Source of the DNA: Zingiber officinale
Taxonomy: Eukaryota > Streptophyta > Magnoliopsida > Zingiberales > Zingiberaceae
Assembly (NCBI RefSeq): GCF_018446385.1
Contig: NC_055992.1
Location: forward strand, 97,668,947-97,732,946
Direction of reading: 5' to 3'
DNA length: 64,000 nucleotides
Shown here: positions 23,301 through 33,781 of the stretch, piece after piece
Layout: each line of letters starts with the position of its first letter
Position numbering within the stretch: position 1 is the stretch's first letter
Translations under genes and position numbers: made by a program
Notes under the pieces: generated by a model
Told to the model about the DNA's origin: nothing
What the model saw: only the letters and a program-made list of their open reading frames with translations
The model's database searches: none

Positions 23301-26300
23301 TGAGAGGCGATCCTTGGTTGTTATTGTATGGTTGTGTAGTTTTTGATGATATAGATTTACCTTTTCATAAAAAAAAAAAATCAAACAAAAGATGTAAGAT
23401 ACTGAAAAATTATTCAACTGGCTGTAGTGAAGCAGTTTGATGACTGATTAAGTTTACATTCCTGAGTGTGATACTGATATTGAATCTAGATGACTTATAT
23501 TTAAGTGACTGACAATGGCAACTGACTATTTTCCATCCTAAACCAACTCATTGAAACTTGGTGGTTTCAGTTAGACCCAATTCTATTTGAAGCATTTTCT
23601 GAATTTAATTGCTGCCCTCTTGTTGATGAACAATATAAACAGTTGTGACAATGAGACCAAAATGTAAAAAATACGAGTAGAGAAACATAATCTACAAGTT
23701 TCATGCTTACATACATGGTACGATAGGATGTTCTTTTATATCTCTCCAGATTCTCAGATACCGTGCAAGGGAGCCAACCATTCATTGATGCCTTTGATAG
23801 GGGAAGTCCATAACTTTCCAGAAATTGTTTAAACAAAACTAGTTCTCCTCTGAAAACATCGAGGTATATTGGAATCAAGTCGTATAAAGGATCACCTGAA
23901 CAACAAATAGCACAATATCAGTTTTCTACTGATTTAAAAAACACACCCAAAAAACTGTTTCTCATAGGAAGAATAAAATGTACACTAGTAAATAGTTATA
24001 CAATTCATGGTCAGAAATGAACCTAAATTTCAATGATCTTAATTTACTACTTGCGTTTATGCTCACTCATGTATGTATATACTGCTGTCTGTTCAACCAA
24101 TTGATTATGCCGAAGTCAAATATCTGCATTTTATTGTGTTCCATAATGTTTGCATTAAAGAAAAATATGAAATAATATATTGATAATGCTAAAGTCACAG
24201 GAAGCTTGCCACGCCTTTTGAGGAAGAGTGTTAGTACAAAGCAGGATAGATTACAATAAGAGGAATAATAATATTTACACCTAAGATATTCTGAACCAGA
24301 AAGCATCCTGAAAATATGGAATATAAAATGCATCAAATATAAGTTAAAAAAATAGATATAGAGCTCCAGCAAAAAGAAAACTAAAAAACAGGCCAGTTGA
24401 AAAGAAACACATAAGAGGTCAATGGTGGTATTAAAAAAATGGCATGTTTATTATTTAAGTTTTCATAAATTGTCATACATCACATAAATTTGCTACATTT
24501 GCATCCACGTTTAATTATGTTTACGAGCAGAGAATGCTCTTTCACATGCAGATAACACCCCAGATATCCTTTCTCGCCAACAAATATGATAAAGATACTG
24601 AAACTTATTTTCTTCCACTTGACCAGAGTGAAAAAGTTTCACAGATTTTAAACACTACTGACAATCACTTATACATGAATGTCTCTAATTTATTATGATA
24701 TAACTTCCTTAATATACTAATTTTTAAATATTTCCCAATACCTCTATTTTCAATGTTAATCCAAGAGTCAAATATCAACTTTCTAATGCTCAAAAGGATT
24801 GGTAACAAACTTGAAAAATAACATTGTTTTTGGTGCAACTGATACGAGCAGTTACCTACCTATTGACAGATCACTGAAATCAATAATGTGAGTGGCCTGC
24901 AACTTCGATATATTTTGCTCTGCATCAAGAGCAATTAATTCCCCATTAGCCGTTGAAGGTGAACATGAAGGATGCCCAAAACTAGGAATAGGCTGACAGT
25001 ATTCCATGAGAATGTTATCATCCATTATATCTGAGTGTATCCAAGTAGGAGTACTGACTGTATATAAGCCATTATCGTCCTGCTTTAACCAACAAGATAT
25101 TCTAGTTAAAAATGAATACTAGTAAACAGATATTCTAAAGAAACATTGGAAAATATGAGAATCCAAGTATCACCTTTATGAAATCAAGCAACATTCTGAG
25201 GTCATTGGGAAGGTATGCATCAGCCTTCTCTATCAGATGCCTTGGAATAGGATCACCCCTGTGAAAATTATATAACAATCACAAAATTGATCTTGACACT
25301 AATTTTCTATATTAGTCTATTAACTTGGACATTATGTAAAAGGTGTAATAGCTAGAATAGTCTAGTGGAGGAAACGAACAACAAATTGAGTGACTGGATT
25401 AAGGATGCCTAGTCAACTTTAGGATATGGAATGTGAAAATAACTGAAAAATTCACTAAACATTCCATTAGAGCAAAGGGAAGAAGATGATTTCTATTAGG
25501 TAAAGAAGACTTCTAAAATATCTAAAACATCCCTAAGGAATTAAGACACTTTATACTGGATAAACCACTTGTTCAGATCCTCTGGCCTGCAGTCCCTAGT
25601 CGCTTCCGCAATTTGCACGTGGGATCGCGGCCAGAATCCGGCCAAAATTGGCTGCAACCTCCCCTGGGTTCACCTTCCCACTTAGGTTGTAGTTTGGGTC
25701 GAGGTAGGCGGTCCGAGGCCGCTAATGGTGGGCGGACTATATGGCATCGAGCAGGGGGCGGCCCGCCCACCGTCGCTTGCCTTGACCCAAACTACAATCT
25801 GGGTGGGAAGGTGAACCCCCAAGGGAGATTGCAGCCAATTTTGGCAAGATTCTGATCGTCATCCGACGTGCAAATTGCGAAAAGGACCAGAAGAGGACCA
25901 GAGATTGTGGACCAGAGGATATGAACCTAATAAACCACATATTCTCCCTTGGTATTTGTCAGTATTTTCATTTGTCCCTTCCAACTTCAAATTGGCTACA
26001 TCAATCCCATAATTCCATGTGGAAAATTAATGCGGACACAAAAATATATAAATGTAATAAAAATATCCTTATTTTCATTCTTCATTTTCCTTTTTTCAGT
26101 AACATCTTATGAATTGTATTTATTAATATTTACCGGATTGTTTATATATGTTACCATCCTTACAAGGATTGGAGCCACTATCATGAAATTGGTAGTACAA
26201 TCAAGAATGAACTATGATCTTTATAGGCACTAGCTAAGATGGGGAAATCCCAACATCTGCAGTAGTAGTACAATCAAGAATGAATTGTCTTTATAAGCAC

Positions 26301-29300
26301 CATCTAAGATGTAGACTAAGATGGGGAAATCTCAATGTCTGCAGGAGTTCATGCTGGCATCTCAATGGAAAGCATTTCTAAGCATTTTGATAATTATGCT
26401 AACTGATCCATGCGATTTGGTCTTCATGTAGCAGTACGAAATAACATAATTCTACATGCATCTAAACTTTCAAATGGTAAAATGAATCACAAGGATAAAC
26501 CTAACCTAATAGGCATGCCATTCACACTGTTTTAACATCAAGCACTCACCACACACTTAAACGTTTTCGAACATCCCTTCTTCTTCTATTCAGAGTCATG
26601 ATAATTAGTTCCCAGGCTACAGGAATATTAATCTCACTATGAACCGCCTGTAAAGAATCATTTTTGATCGATAATCTGTAGTTTTCGCAGAACTCAGGTA
26701 AGGGTAAGCTGTGAAGGTTTCGTAGTTGATTTCCCAAAAATGAAGCCAGATGTAAAGCATCATTCATAGAGAGTCCTTCCCGTCTGCGAAAGAGAGAAAT
26801 CATATTCAGGTGATTGTGCAGGCAAGTAAATAGAGTGATCAACTATTGAAAATAAGTACTGAGAAATTCAACTCACAAATTAGCAAAAATGTCCCCTTTG
26901 CATCGTTTTGTCACTATGTAAGGCCATATATTTCTGGGCTCACTGGTTACTTGATCAGTAAGTTCAGTTTTTATCTTGCTCCATATACCAAATGGAAAAG
27001 AATTTGTCATGCAATCTCCAATAAGTTTGCAATTGGCAATCACATTTGGTATTTCTTTTCCATCCCATGGATATATTCTGAGGAAGCCATTTTCATTGGC
27101 AAGAATACCACTTGCTAAAACATCAGGAATATGATCTTTCAATGGTGAAGTAGTACTTCGAAGAAAATGGTAGAACTCAAGCTGGCAAAACACATAAAAC
27201 ATCAGTTGAGGGAATCCTACTACATAGTTAAAAAGAAATGCAGATGGCAATCATAGCAAGTGATACCTCAGTGCCAAGACCATGGATAGAAGAATCAAGG
27301 TTCCCTTCTACGTAGATTTTTATTACAAAGTCTGAAACAAGAAAAACCTACAGAAGCAGATGGAACAGTCTATGTTAAATGCAGAACCTGCTAGAACAAT
27401 AAATTAACAAAGAAATGAAAAAGTGACTTAGCTATGGCCAAAGTGTAACATAATAACACATCTTCAAGACAAAGCCAATTCCAAGCAACAGATAAAAACA
27501 AACGACTCCTTTAATGTTTGTTAAGTTAGCACATGCTTCTAAAGAGAATACAGAAGAAGCCACTTACAGGATTGCTACCCGTGCCGACAGGAAATTTCTC
27601 ATCATCCAAAGGAGGAGGCAAATTATGGCATGCACAAACTTCAACCAAACATGCATACCACTTATCAATATTTAAAGCTAGTTGTGCTCCCTATAAGCAA
27701 CCAGAATTAAAAACACAAGAATTATAAATCAAATGTAATTGATAAAAACATCTTCCTTTATTTACAAAAAAGTAAAATGTCATTTTCTTGAATGTGTAAA
27801 TTGTTAAACTTCAGTACCAAAATTACATAACAACTAGTACCTTCCATATCAATTCTCTTATATCTTGTTTTGAGATCCAGAGCTTACGCAACCATTCCCG
27901 CATCTCCCTTTGTCCAATAGAGTTGTCAGGACTCCAAGCAGAATTGTAGTGATCCCTATTTTCCTCCAAAAACTTAGATAAGAAGCTTATGTCATAAGAA
28001 AATTTTTCCATCTGCGTCATGCTAAGAGGCTGTGCATGCACATTTCCAGCATGCCATTGAGCATTAGGCTGAAATGGTTTGGTCAAAATATCAGAACCTT
28101 TCAACCTTTTCGCTTTTCTTAATAAGTCTGAGTCATCCAATAGCTTCATTTTAGAAAATTCATGATCTCTAGCATCTCCAGGAATACTTTCTCCAACAGC
28201 CAGCAATCCAGCGCGACATACACCCTTATGACAATGACCAGGAGTCATGTCCAGACATACAAACTCAAAATTTGATTTATTCACAAAGTTCTGTGTGACA
28301 GCAATAGTTGTCTCTAAATTTAGCACACAATGCCACCAACCACTTGGCACAAAGATTGTCTCGCCCGGCAATTGAGTGCACTCTATAGGCTTATCATGGT
28401 CAGAAAGCTGAGGATAGATGTCCAGCCACCACTACAAAATGCGAAATGTACTTTATAAAAAAAATTATGCCTATTGTATATTGGTTTAATATTTCAATTA
28501 TTATGCTTACCTGTAAGGATGATGGGCTCTCTATGTTAACATCACCATCTTCTTCATTCACATGTACAGTCACACCTGCAGGTACTCTTCCAGGCGGATA
28601 CAATGCCCATCTAAAGAGAAAGTTGCATTAGCCAATATCAGTTCAACTGGAGGACAAAAAAAGAAATTCACAGCTGCAGTGGCATAAAAATGGTGATGTT
28701 AAATATGGCTATCACTTATCCTGATCTACTTCATAAAAAAGAACAGCTAATTTTCAAGAATGCCTCAATAGTTGAGTTTCATAACAAATATCAACCAAAA
28801 TCAACAATTGTGTAAGTATGTACATCAATATTTAACAATTATAATATTCATAGTCATTTATTAACTTGTCATCCAAAATGCTCAATAATATGTATAAGTT
28901 ATATGCTCGTGATTTAATTTGACCCAAATAACACATAAAAAGGGCAACTCGACATACGAAGCTCCCGCTAAGGCGGGTGCCGGGGAAGAGTCTATTGTAT
29001 GCAGCCTTACCTACTTTTGCAAAAGGGTCACAAAGCAACAATTTTACCATTGCTCCAAGGCATAACAAATATCAATCAAAATCAACAATTGTGATAATTA
29101 TGTACATCAATATTTAACAATTATAATATTCATAGTCATTTATTAACTTGTCATCCAAAATGCTCAATAATATGTATAAGTTATATGCTCGTGATTCAAT
29201 TTGACCCAAATAACACATAGGACTACAAATTAACAATTAAAATGACTTAAAATTTGTGCAACTAATCCATAAGGTATTCTCAATAGTAAATAGGAAGACC

Positions 29301-32300
29301 TGTGACATCCGATTGTGAAATAAAGCTACTTTGACATGCCACGTCTACAAGCTGATAACTATTTTGGATAAATAAATTGATGATCATGGATTTGGAAAGC
29401 TTCTGTCTAGACTATATATGCCGTCGCCTAGGCAAATTTGGAGGGGGATCACATAGAGGTGATATATTGTATATGTGGGCCACTTTTGAATCGATTTAGA
29501 CTAATTAAATGACTTAAAAGGCTTACCTACCCTAGTTGTAAACTTACAACTTGTTAGTGTTAACTCAAACATTTGCAAGTGATCAACACTTTAGGAATTC
29601 ACTATATGCAAGTTACTTAAATGCATATCCTATATTTAATATTGTTGACCAATATTATTTGTTATATTTCATGTGTTTCATGGTAAGCTTGGCATATATG
29701 TATTTTTCTAAGTGAAATATAAATTGTGTTGATTAATATACATTATCGGATTACTATTTTGGATAAAGAAGTTGATGACTATAGTTTTAAAAAGCTTTTG
29801 CCTATACTAGGTATGCAGCAGCCAAGGCAAATTTGGAGGGGAATCACATAGAGGCCATAAGCACTATATACGAGCCACCTTTGAATCGATTTAGACTAAT
29901 TAAATGACTTAAAATCCTAAATTACCTATTTCTAAACTTGTAAATTGTGAGTGTTAAATCAAACACTTCTTTTGTAAGTGATGAATACTTTAGAAATAGT
30001 TATATGCATGTTACTTAAATGTGTATCCTATATTCAATATTGTTGATTAATATTCCACGTGTGTTGCTTGGTAAGATTGACATATATATATTCCCAAGTG
30101 AAGTATAAATTAAGTGCGTTGATTAATATCCTTTATTGTATATATGTCAGTTTTTTTATCAATATAAATATTTTAAAATATTTTTTAATGTTGATTGCAT
30201 ATTGCCCTCACTGCATAAGCACTATGCACAATACAGTAGGTCGATCACATACTGATACACTTTTTGTACCTAGCTATAAGTGCAACAATTTTAGTAATCG
30301 ATTTATATAAATGTTATAGTTCTTGATATTGCCTATATTTGTTAAACACCTTTCAGCAATATGTAACAAATAACTAAACAAATAAGCATGGGAGAGGTAC
30401 CATAGAGAACAAACCCCAAATAGATATATGCTTTCTTTACTGGAGGTGGAGCAGTGGTATACTTAAAAACAATTCAAAAGAAGTTTCAGTTAACACTCGT
30501 TTGAATTTGCAACTGCATGCAATTTTTTCCTTCTATGCTCTCCTAAAAAGTATAACTGAAAAGGAAAATCTCCATATGTGACTATTTGTTTGATATAATG
30601 AATTGATTCTTGAGGCAGCATAAAGTTGAATGATCAGTTAATCAGGCATTAAGCTAGATTACTATAATACAGCCAAGAATAAAGTGACCTCTTCCTCCCA
30701 ACAAGAAGTGTGTTCCAAGCACTGGTCAAAGCTGGATCAACATGCCAAGATGCACCAGACCTTTGTGGTCCAATAATTAGCCATCTAAAAGGAGGCCGTT
30801 TTTCTAAGTCTAAGACTTCAAAAAAATCTTCACGGAACAAATATGGAACACTATAATCATCCAAGAGAGGTGAAGCAGATTCTCCGAACTGACAAAGAAA
30901 TATTCAAATGTTACTAGCAATTCGACTCAACATAATTTACAAACTTTCCAATGGAATATTAGATAACCTTATCATCAAAAATGTAGAGAGGATCCTCATC
31001 GTGCTGGCCTTCCATGTAAGAGACATAATCCCTAAGCTTCATTTTGATCTTCTGAGAGCTCCTTTGAGATATCCTAAATGTAATGTCCCCATAATCTAAA
31101 GATAGCTGCTTAATAGTCCATTTGGTTCTTGCCGGCCAAGTATTAGCTAATTCTGTAAGTAAAACCTGAAAAGATAGTATGAATAGCCGAATAGGTAAGT
31201 TCATTATTAATGTAGAATGTATTCAAACATCCAAACTTGTTCAAGATTAGTCCACTCTTTCATGAGACGAGAAGTACTCCTAATATTAGACACAAGGCTT
31301 TAATAATATGGATAATTGTTAAATCTAGAATGAGTTTTTGATATTTCAATGAATATAGAATGACCTTTCAATTTTAATTAATCTACTTGTATTTTTAATT
31401 TTATAATAAATTTAGAATATTATCCAACATAATATTTTTGAATTTTTTCCAGCAATTAACTTATTACTGGATGATTATTTTGATCATTAGCGTTAAAAAA
31501 TCTTTTTTAATCAACTAATTAATGTATTTTTTTATTGGTTAAAATTTCATGAAAATATTATGTAATGCGTTGTAAAAAAAATTTACATTATGTGTCAAAC
31601 TAACAAGATGCAAGATTTGTCACAAAATTTAAAGTATATGCATAGATATATTAAATTGAAAGTTCATTCTAGATTTATTACTACATCAAAAATTCGGACT
31701 TGATTTAGCAATTAACACTTAACAATATGTACCAACGATTTAGCATTATCCACTAACAATTTATACCAATTAGACAGCAGCGAAATGATGTTAAATTTTT
31801 TGCACATGATTCAACCAACTTTAGTAACTGAAAAAAATAGAATAGCTGTGTCTACATTCTACAGAAATGTTACTAGTAGAACATGATTAAAAGAAACAGG
31901 ACAATAATTATGATAATTAAGCTGAAAATTTTCAATGTGAGCCACAAGTTCTAAAATTGAGAAAGCCTAGTGCAAGAAGATTAGCATGGTCCATGTGCAA
32001 GAATCACACTCATAAATCAAGAAATGGTCCAAAATTTTTGCCCCCGGGCAATGGTGCAGCAGCAGAGCACCTTCTCAGTTTCCCAGATATCTAAGGATCG
32101 AGTCTCAATTTTGGCGAATTACTATCTCTTAATGGGTGGTTGACCTAAGAACGATGGCTGATGGGTCGTCTGCTGCAAGTGCTTCCCGAATTACCATGGT
32201 GGCTAGTAGGAAACCTCTGCGGGGCTGGCCGGCCACCCTAGGATTAGTCGGCATAAGCTAAATAGCTGGTGCCAACTAAAAAAAACAAAGAAGAGAAAGC

Positions 32301-33424
32301 CTAGTGCAAAACTTACCGGCTTTTTACAATCATATTCAGAATGAAACTCCTCCATAGTAACACTCTTATGTCTTTCCATATCTCCACTGTCCAATGTAAA
32401 TGCATCCAGAGTCGTAAAGCACCTATACCACCTCTTGTATAAAAACCAAGAGTTGAATCCTAAAAAAAAAGAAATGTAACTCGATGTTTAGTCAGGATGA
32501 GTATTTCTCTGATAAGAGAGTGCTCAGATACAATAAGAGATATAGTAGAAATATCTATTACCATCAAACTGCAGAGGTTTCTCACAAACTTCAACTTTGG
32601 TGCACAGATTTTTTCTGAAGAATTAGCAATGATGAGAACAAATCAGGTCAGTGGTGCTTAGGCAGCAAACAGAGATACTGACTTTCTTCATTCCCAGAAT
32701 TTTTCAAACTAAGGAAAGAACGAAATGTTACAGTTGAGAAAACCAAACGACTTAACCTGTGTAGTGTCGTTTTCTTCCAAGTGTCTTTGAATTCAAGCTG
32801 ACCTCCGTCTCTGAGACACTGACTCATCCACAGTGGCTCCTCGTTGCAGAGTATGTACATTACACTAAATAAGGTTCGAGGGCAAGTCATTTCAGCAAGT
32901 TGCTAAAAAATGGAAAACAAAGAGAAGACAATGAACTCAATCGATAACTTAGATTCACATTAAGACACACGATTAAGCAAGGCAATCCCAGCCAATCCTC
33001 CAATTCAATGGTGTATATTTTGTAAGGTCACAAACTGACATTGCTGAATCATGGGAAACCACACACACGCACACAAAGATACATCGATAACACAGTGAAA
33101 GAAGCAAGCTTATCATGAGATTGAAACCCTTCTACAATCCTTGTCATTCTAACAATTCTATCTCACAAATTTCGAGTAATCAAGCATCCAAAAAGAAGAA
33201 AAACGAGTCGGAAATTTTCCATTTTGACTATCAATCAGAATCGGCAAATAGAGAAAGCAACCCGAATGGAATGTGGGGAATAACGAAGACCTGCTGACGC
33301 AAGACAAGCGAGCGAGATCGCGAGGCGTGAGGAGATCGAGGACGTCGCATAGAATCTCATCTGGGAGGACGCGTAGGTCGCCGAGGGCGTCGGGGCGCCG
33401 ATCCCTAATCGCCGGCGGCTCCAT
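20366..33424 (-). CDS. JMJ21: F-box/JmjC/APH-like protein (JMJ21-type), 16 exons, 964 aa
   Basis: Exons (minus strand): 33424-33291, 32864-32757, 32614-32562, 32459-32317, 31165-30968, 30888-30689, 28610-28511, 28431-27841, 27690-27568, 27347-27267, 27181-26877, 26783-26550, 25258-25174, 25079-24860, 23895-23715 and 20504-20366. All junctions are GT-AG, phases agree, and the total is 2895 nt with stop, close to the roughly 940-aa Arabidopsis relative. An F-box-like segment is at residues about 17-60. The JmjC domain has Fe(II) ligands H261, D263 (WHVDP) and H346 (GWWHC), with a likely 2-oxoglutarate contact at K278. The C-terminal third has aminoglycoside-phosphotransferase/kinase-like motifs HSDIMDDN (H800, D802, N807) and IIDFSD (D852). 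Family knowledge suggests a JMJD6-like dioxygenase or demethylase; substrate is unknown. The start at 33424 follows homologues; an in-frame upstream ATG lies at 33535. Confidence 0.93.
20929..21720 (+). mobile_element. LINE (L1-type) ORF2 3' fragment in JMJ21 intron 15
   Basis: Plus-strand frames encode a degraded LINE reverse-transcriptase tail: GLRDLKAWNLALLAKVLWRI near 20976, followed by a zf-RVT-like module (CTFCQKEEEILDHVSFRC, then LWGRIRAW) at about 21415-21520. Several frameshifts separate the blocks. A poly(A) run at 22260-22272 and another at 23369-23380 are candidate 3' ends, but no target duplication was found. It is antisense to the host gene, within a 3.2-kb intron. Confidence 0.75.
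21721..23714. other. Remainder of JMJ21 intron 15
   Basis: There is no coding region I can identify. Two poly(A) runs are present, and a pair of imperfect roughly 90-bp direct repeats (22710-22800 and 22828-22915) shares CTAGTCCG/TTTAGTCCG and GGTAAAGACA/AGTAAAGACA blocks. This stretch may be further LINE 3' sequence or another decayed insertion. Confidence 0.4.
25569..25929. mobile_element. Foldback (Mutator-like, non-autonomous) element in JMJ21 intron 13-12
   Basis: The element is a long GC-rich inverted repeat. The left end (GTTCAGATCCTCTGG) pairs with the complement of the right end (GGTTCATATCCTCTGG). Inner arms also pair, for example GCAATTTGCACGT with ACGTGCAAATTGC, and GGTTCACCTTCCCAC with GTGGGAAGGTGAACC. 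It is flanked by a perfect 9-bp duplication ATAAACCAC (25560-25568 and 25930-25938), the length typical of Mutator-like insertions. No transposase is encoded. It lies in the intron between the exons ending at 26550 and starting at 25258. Confidence 0.8.
28781..29219 (-). mobile_element. Au-like SINE relic between two 157-bp direct repeats
   Basis: Positions 28938-29061 read on the minus strand as an Au-type SINE: GCCTTGGAGCAATGG start, AAGGCTGCATACAATAGAC middle, TTCCCCGG, and GGCGGGAGCTTCG near the 3' end. The central part containing the Pol III B box is deleted. The flanks 28781-28937 and 29062-29219 are near-identical direct copies starting ATAACAAATATCAA and ending GACCCAAATAACACATA. They abut the SINE at both ends. 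All of this lies in the intron between the exons ending at 30689 and starting at 28610. Confidence 0.75.
29349..30140. repeat. Diverged tandem duplication of about 395 bp
   Basis: Two consecutive units in the same JMJ21 intron (about 29349-29743 and 29749-30140) share CTATTTTGGATAAA, GGCAAATTTGGAGGGG, ATCACATAGAGG, TTTGAATCGATTTAGACTAA and CCTATATT(T/C)AATATTGTTGA in the same order and spacing. The copies have clear substitutions and small indels, so the duplication is old. No coding content is seen. Confidence 0.85.
31976..32292 (+). mobile_element. tRNA-derived SINE in JMJ21 intron 4
   Basis: A perfect 17-bp direct repeat GAGAAAGCCTAGTGCAA lies at 31959-31975 and 32293-32309 and brackets the insertion. 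Inside are a Pol III A-box-like TGGTGCAGCAGCAG near 32053, a B-box-like GGATCGAGTCT near 32096, and an A-rich tail ending at the right duplication. This is typical SINE structure in the plus orientation, antisense to the host gene. About 65 bp between the left duplication and the A-box region are not typical of the SINE head. The right duplication ends 6 bp from the splice donor of exon 4. Confidence 0.75.
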
Positions 33425-33781
33425 GGGCGGATCGCGTGGGGTTGAGGGAAGCAGCGACGACGGTTCAATGGTAGTGGATCGGAGGGAATGGAATAATATA
33501 TAGGCGCGTTGGCTCGACGCGAATGCTACGCGCACTACGCGGAAAGAAAAAGAAAACCCACAACGCGAAGGAAGCAGGATTTTTTGTTTCCTACTAAAAG
33601 GTCACAAATTTACTGAGGGCGGCCTTTCGGATGGCTTCTGCCAATCCGCGCCGAGGGTAGTTCAGTAATTTGAGAGATTGAATTGGGTAAAACTCCGTGG
33701 ACCAGCAGCCTCCTGCCTACCGTACACTTGAATCTCATTCCGAATAGATCTACAGAAGAGAGGAAGGGGGGCGCGGCGGTG
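33425..33781. promoter_or_regulatory. Shared divergent promoter region, JMJ21 / PABN
   Basis: Only 357 bp separate the start codons of two genes transcribed away from each other, so both promoters and both 5' untranslated regions must fit here. The sequence is GC-mixed with a CGCG-rich part near 33511-33565, and I see no clear TATA box for either gene, which suits housekeeping-type bidirectional promoters. Transcription start sites cannot be placed from sequence alone. Confidence 0.7.

Noticed and set aside
32757-32902. Alternative start of JMJ21 exon 2 at 32902
   Set aside because: The acceptor AG at 32904-32903 looks usable, but in phase with exon 1 it runs into a stop after five codons. 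The acceptor at 32866-32865 restores the conserved CVSSVMYILCNEEPLW junction.
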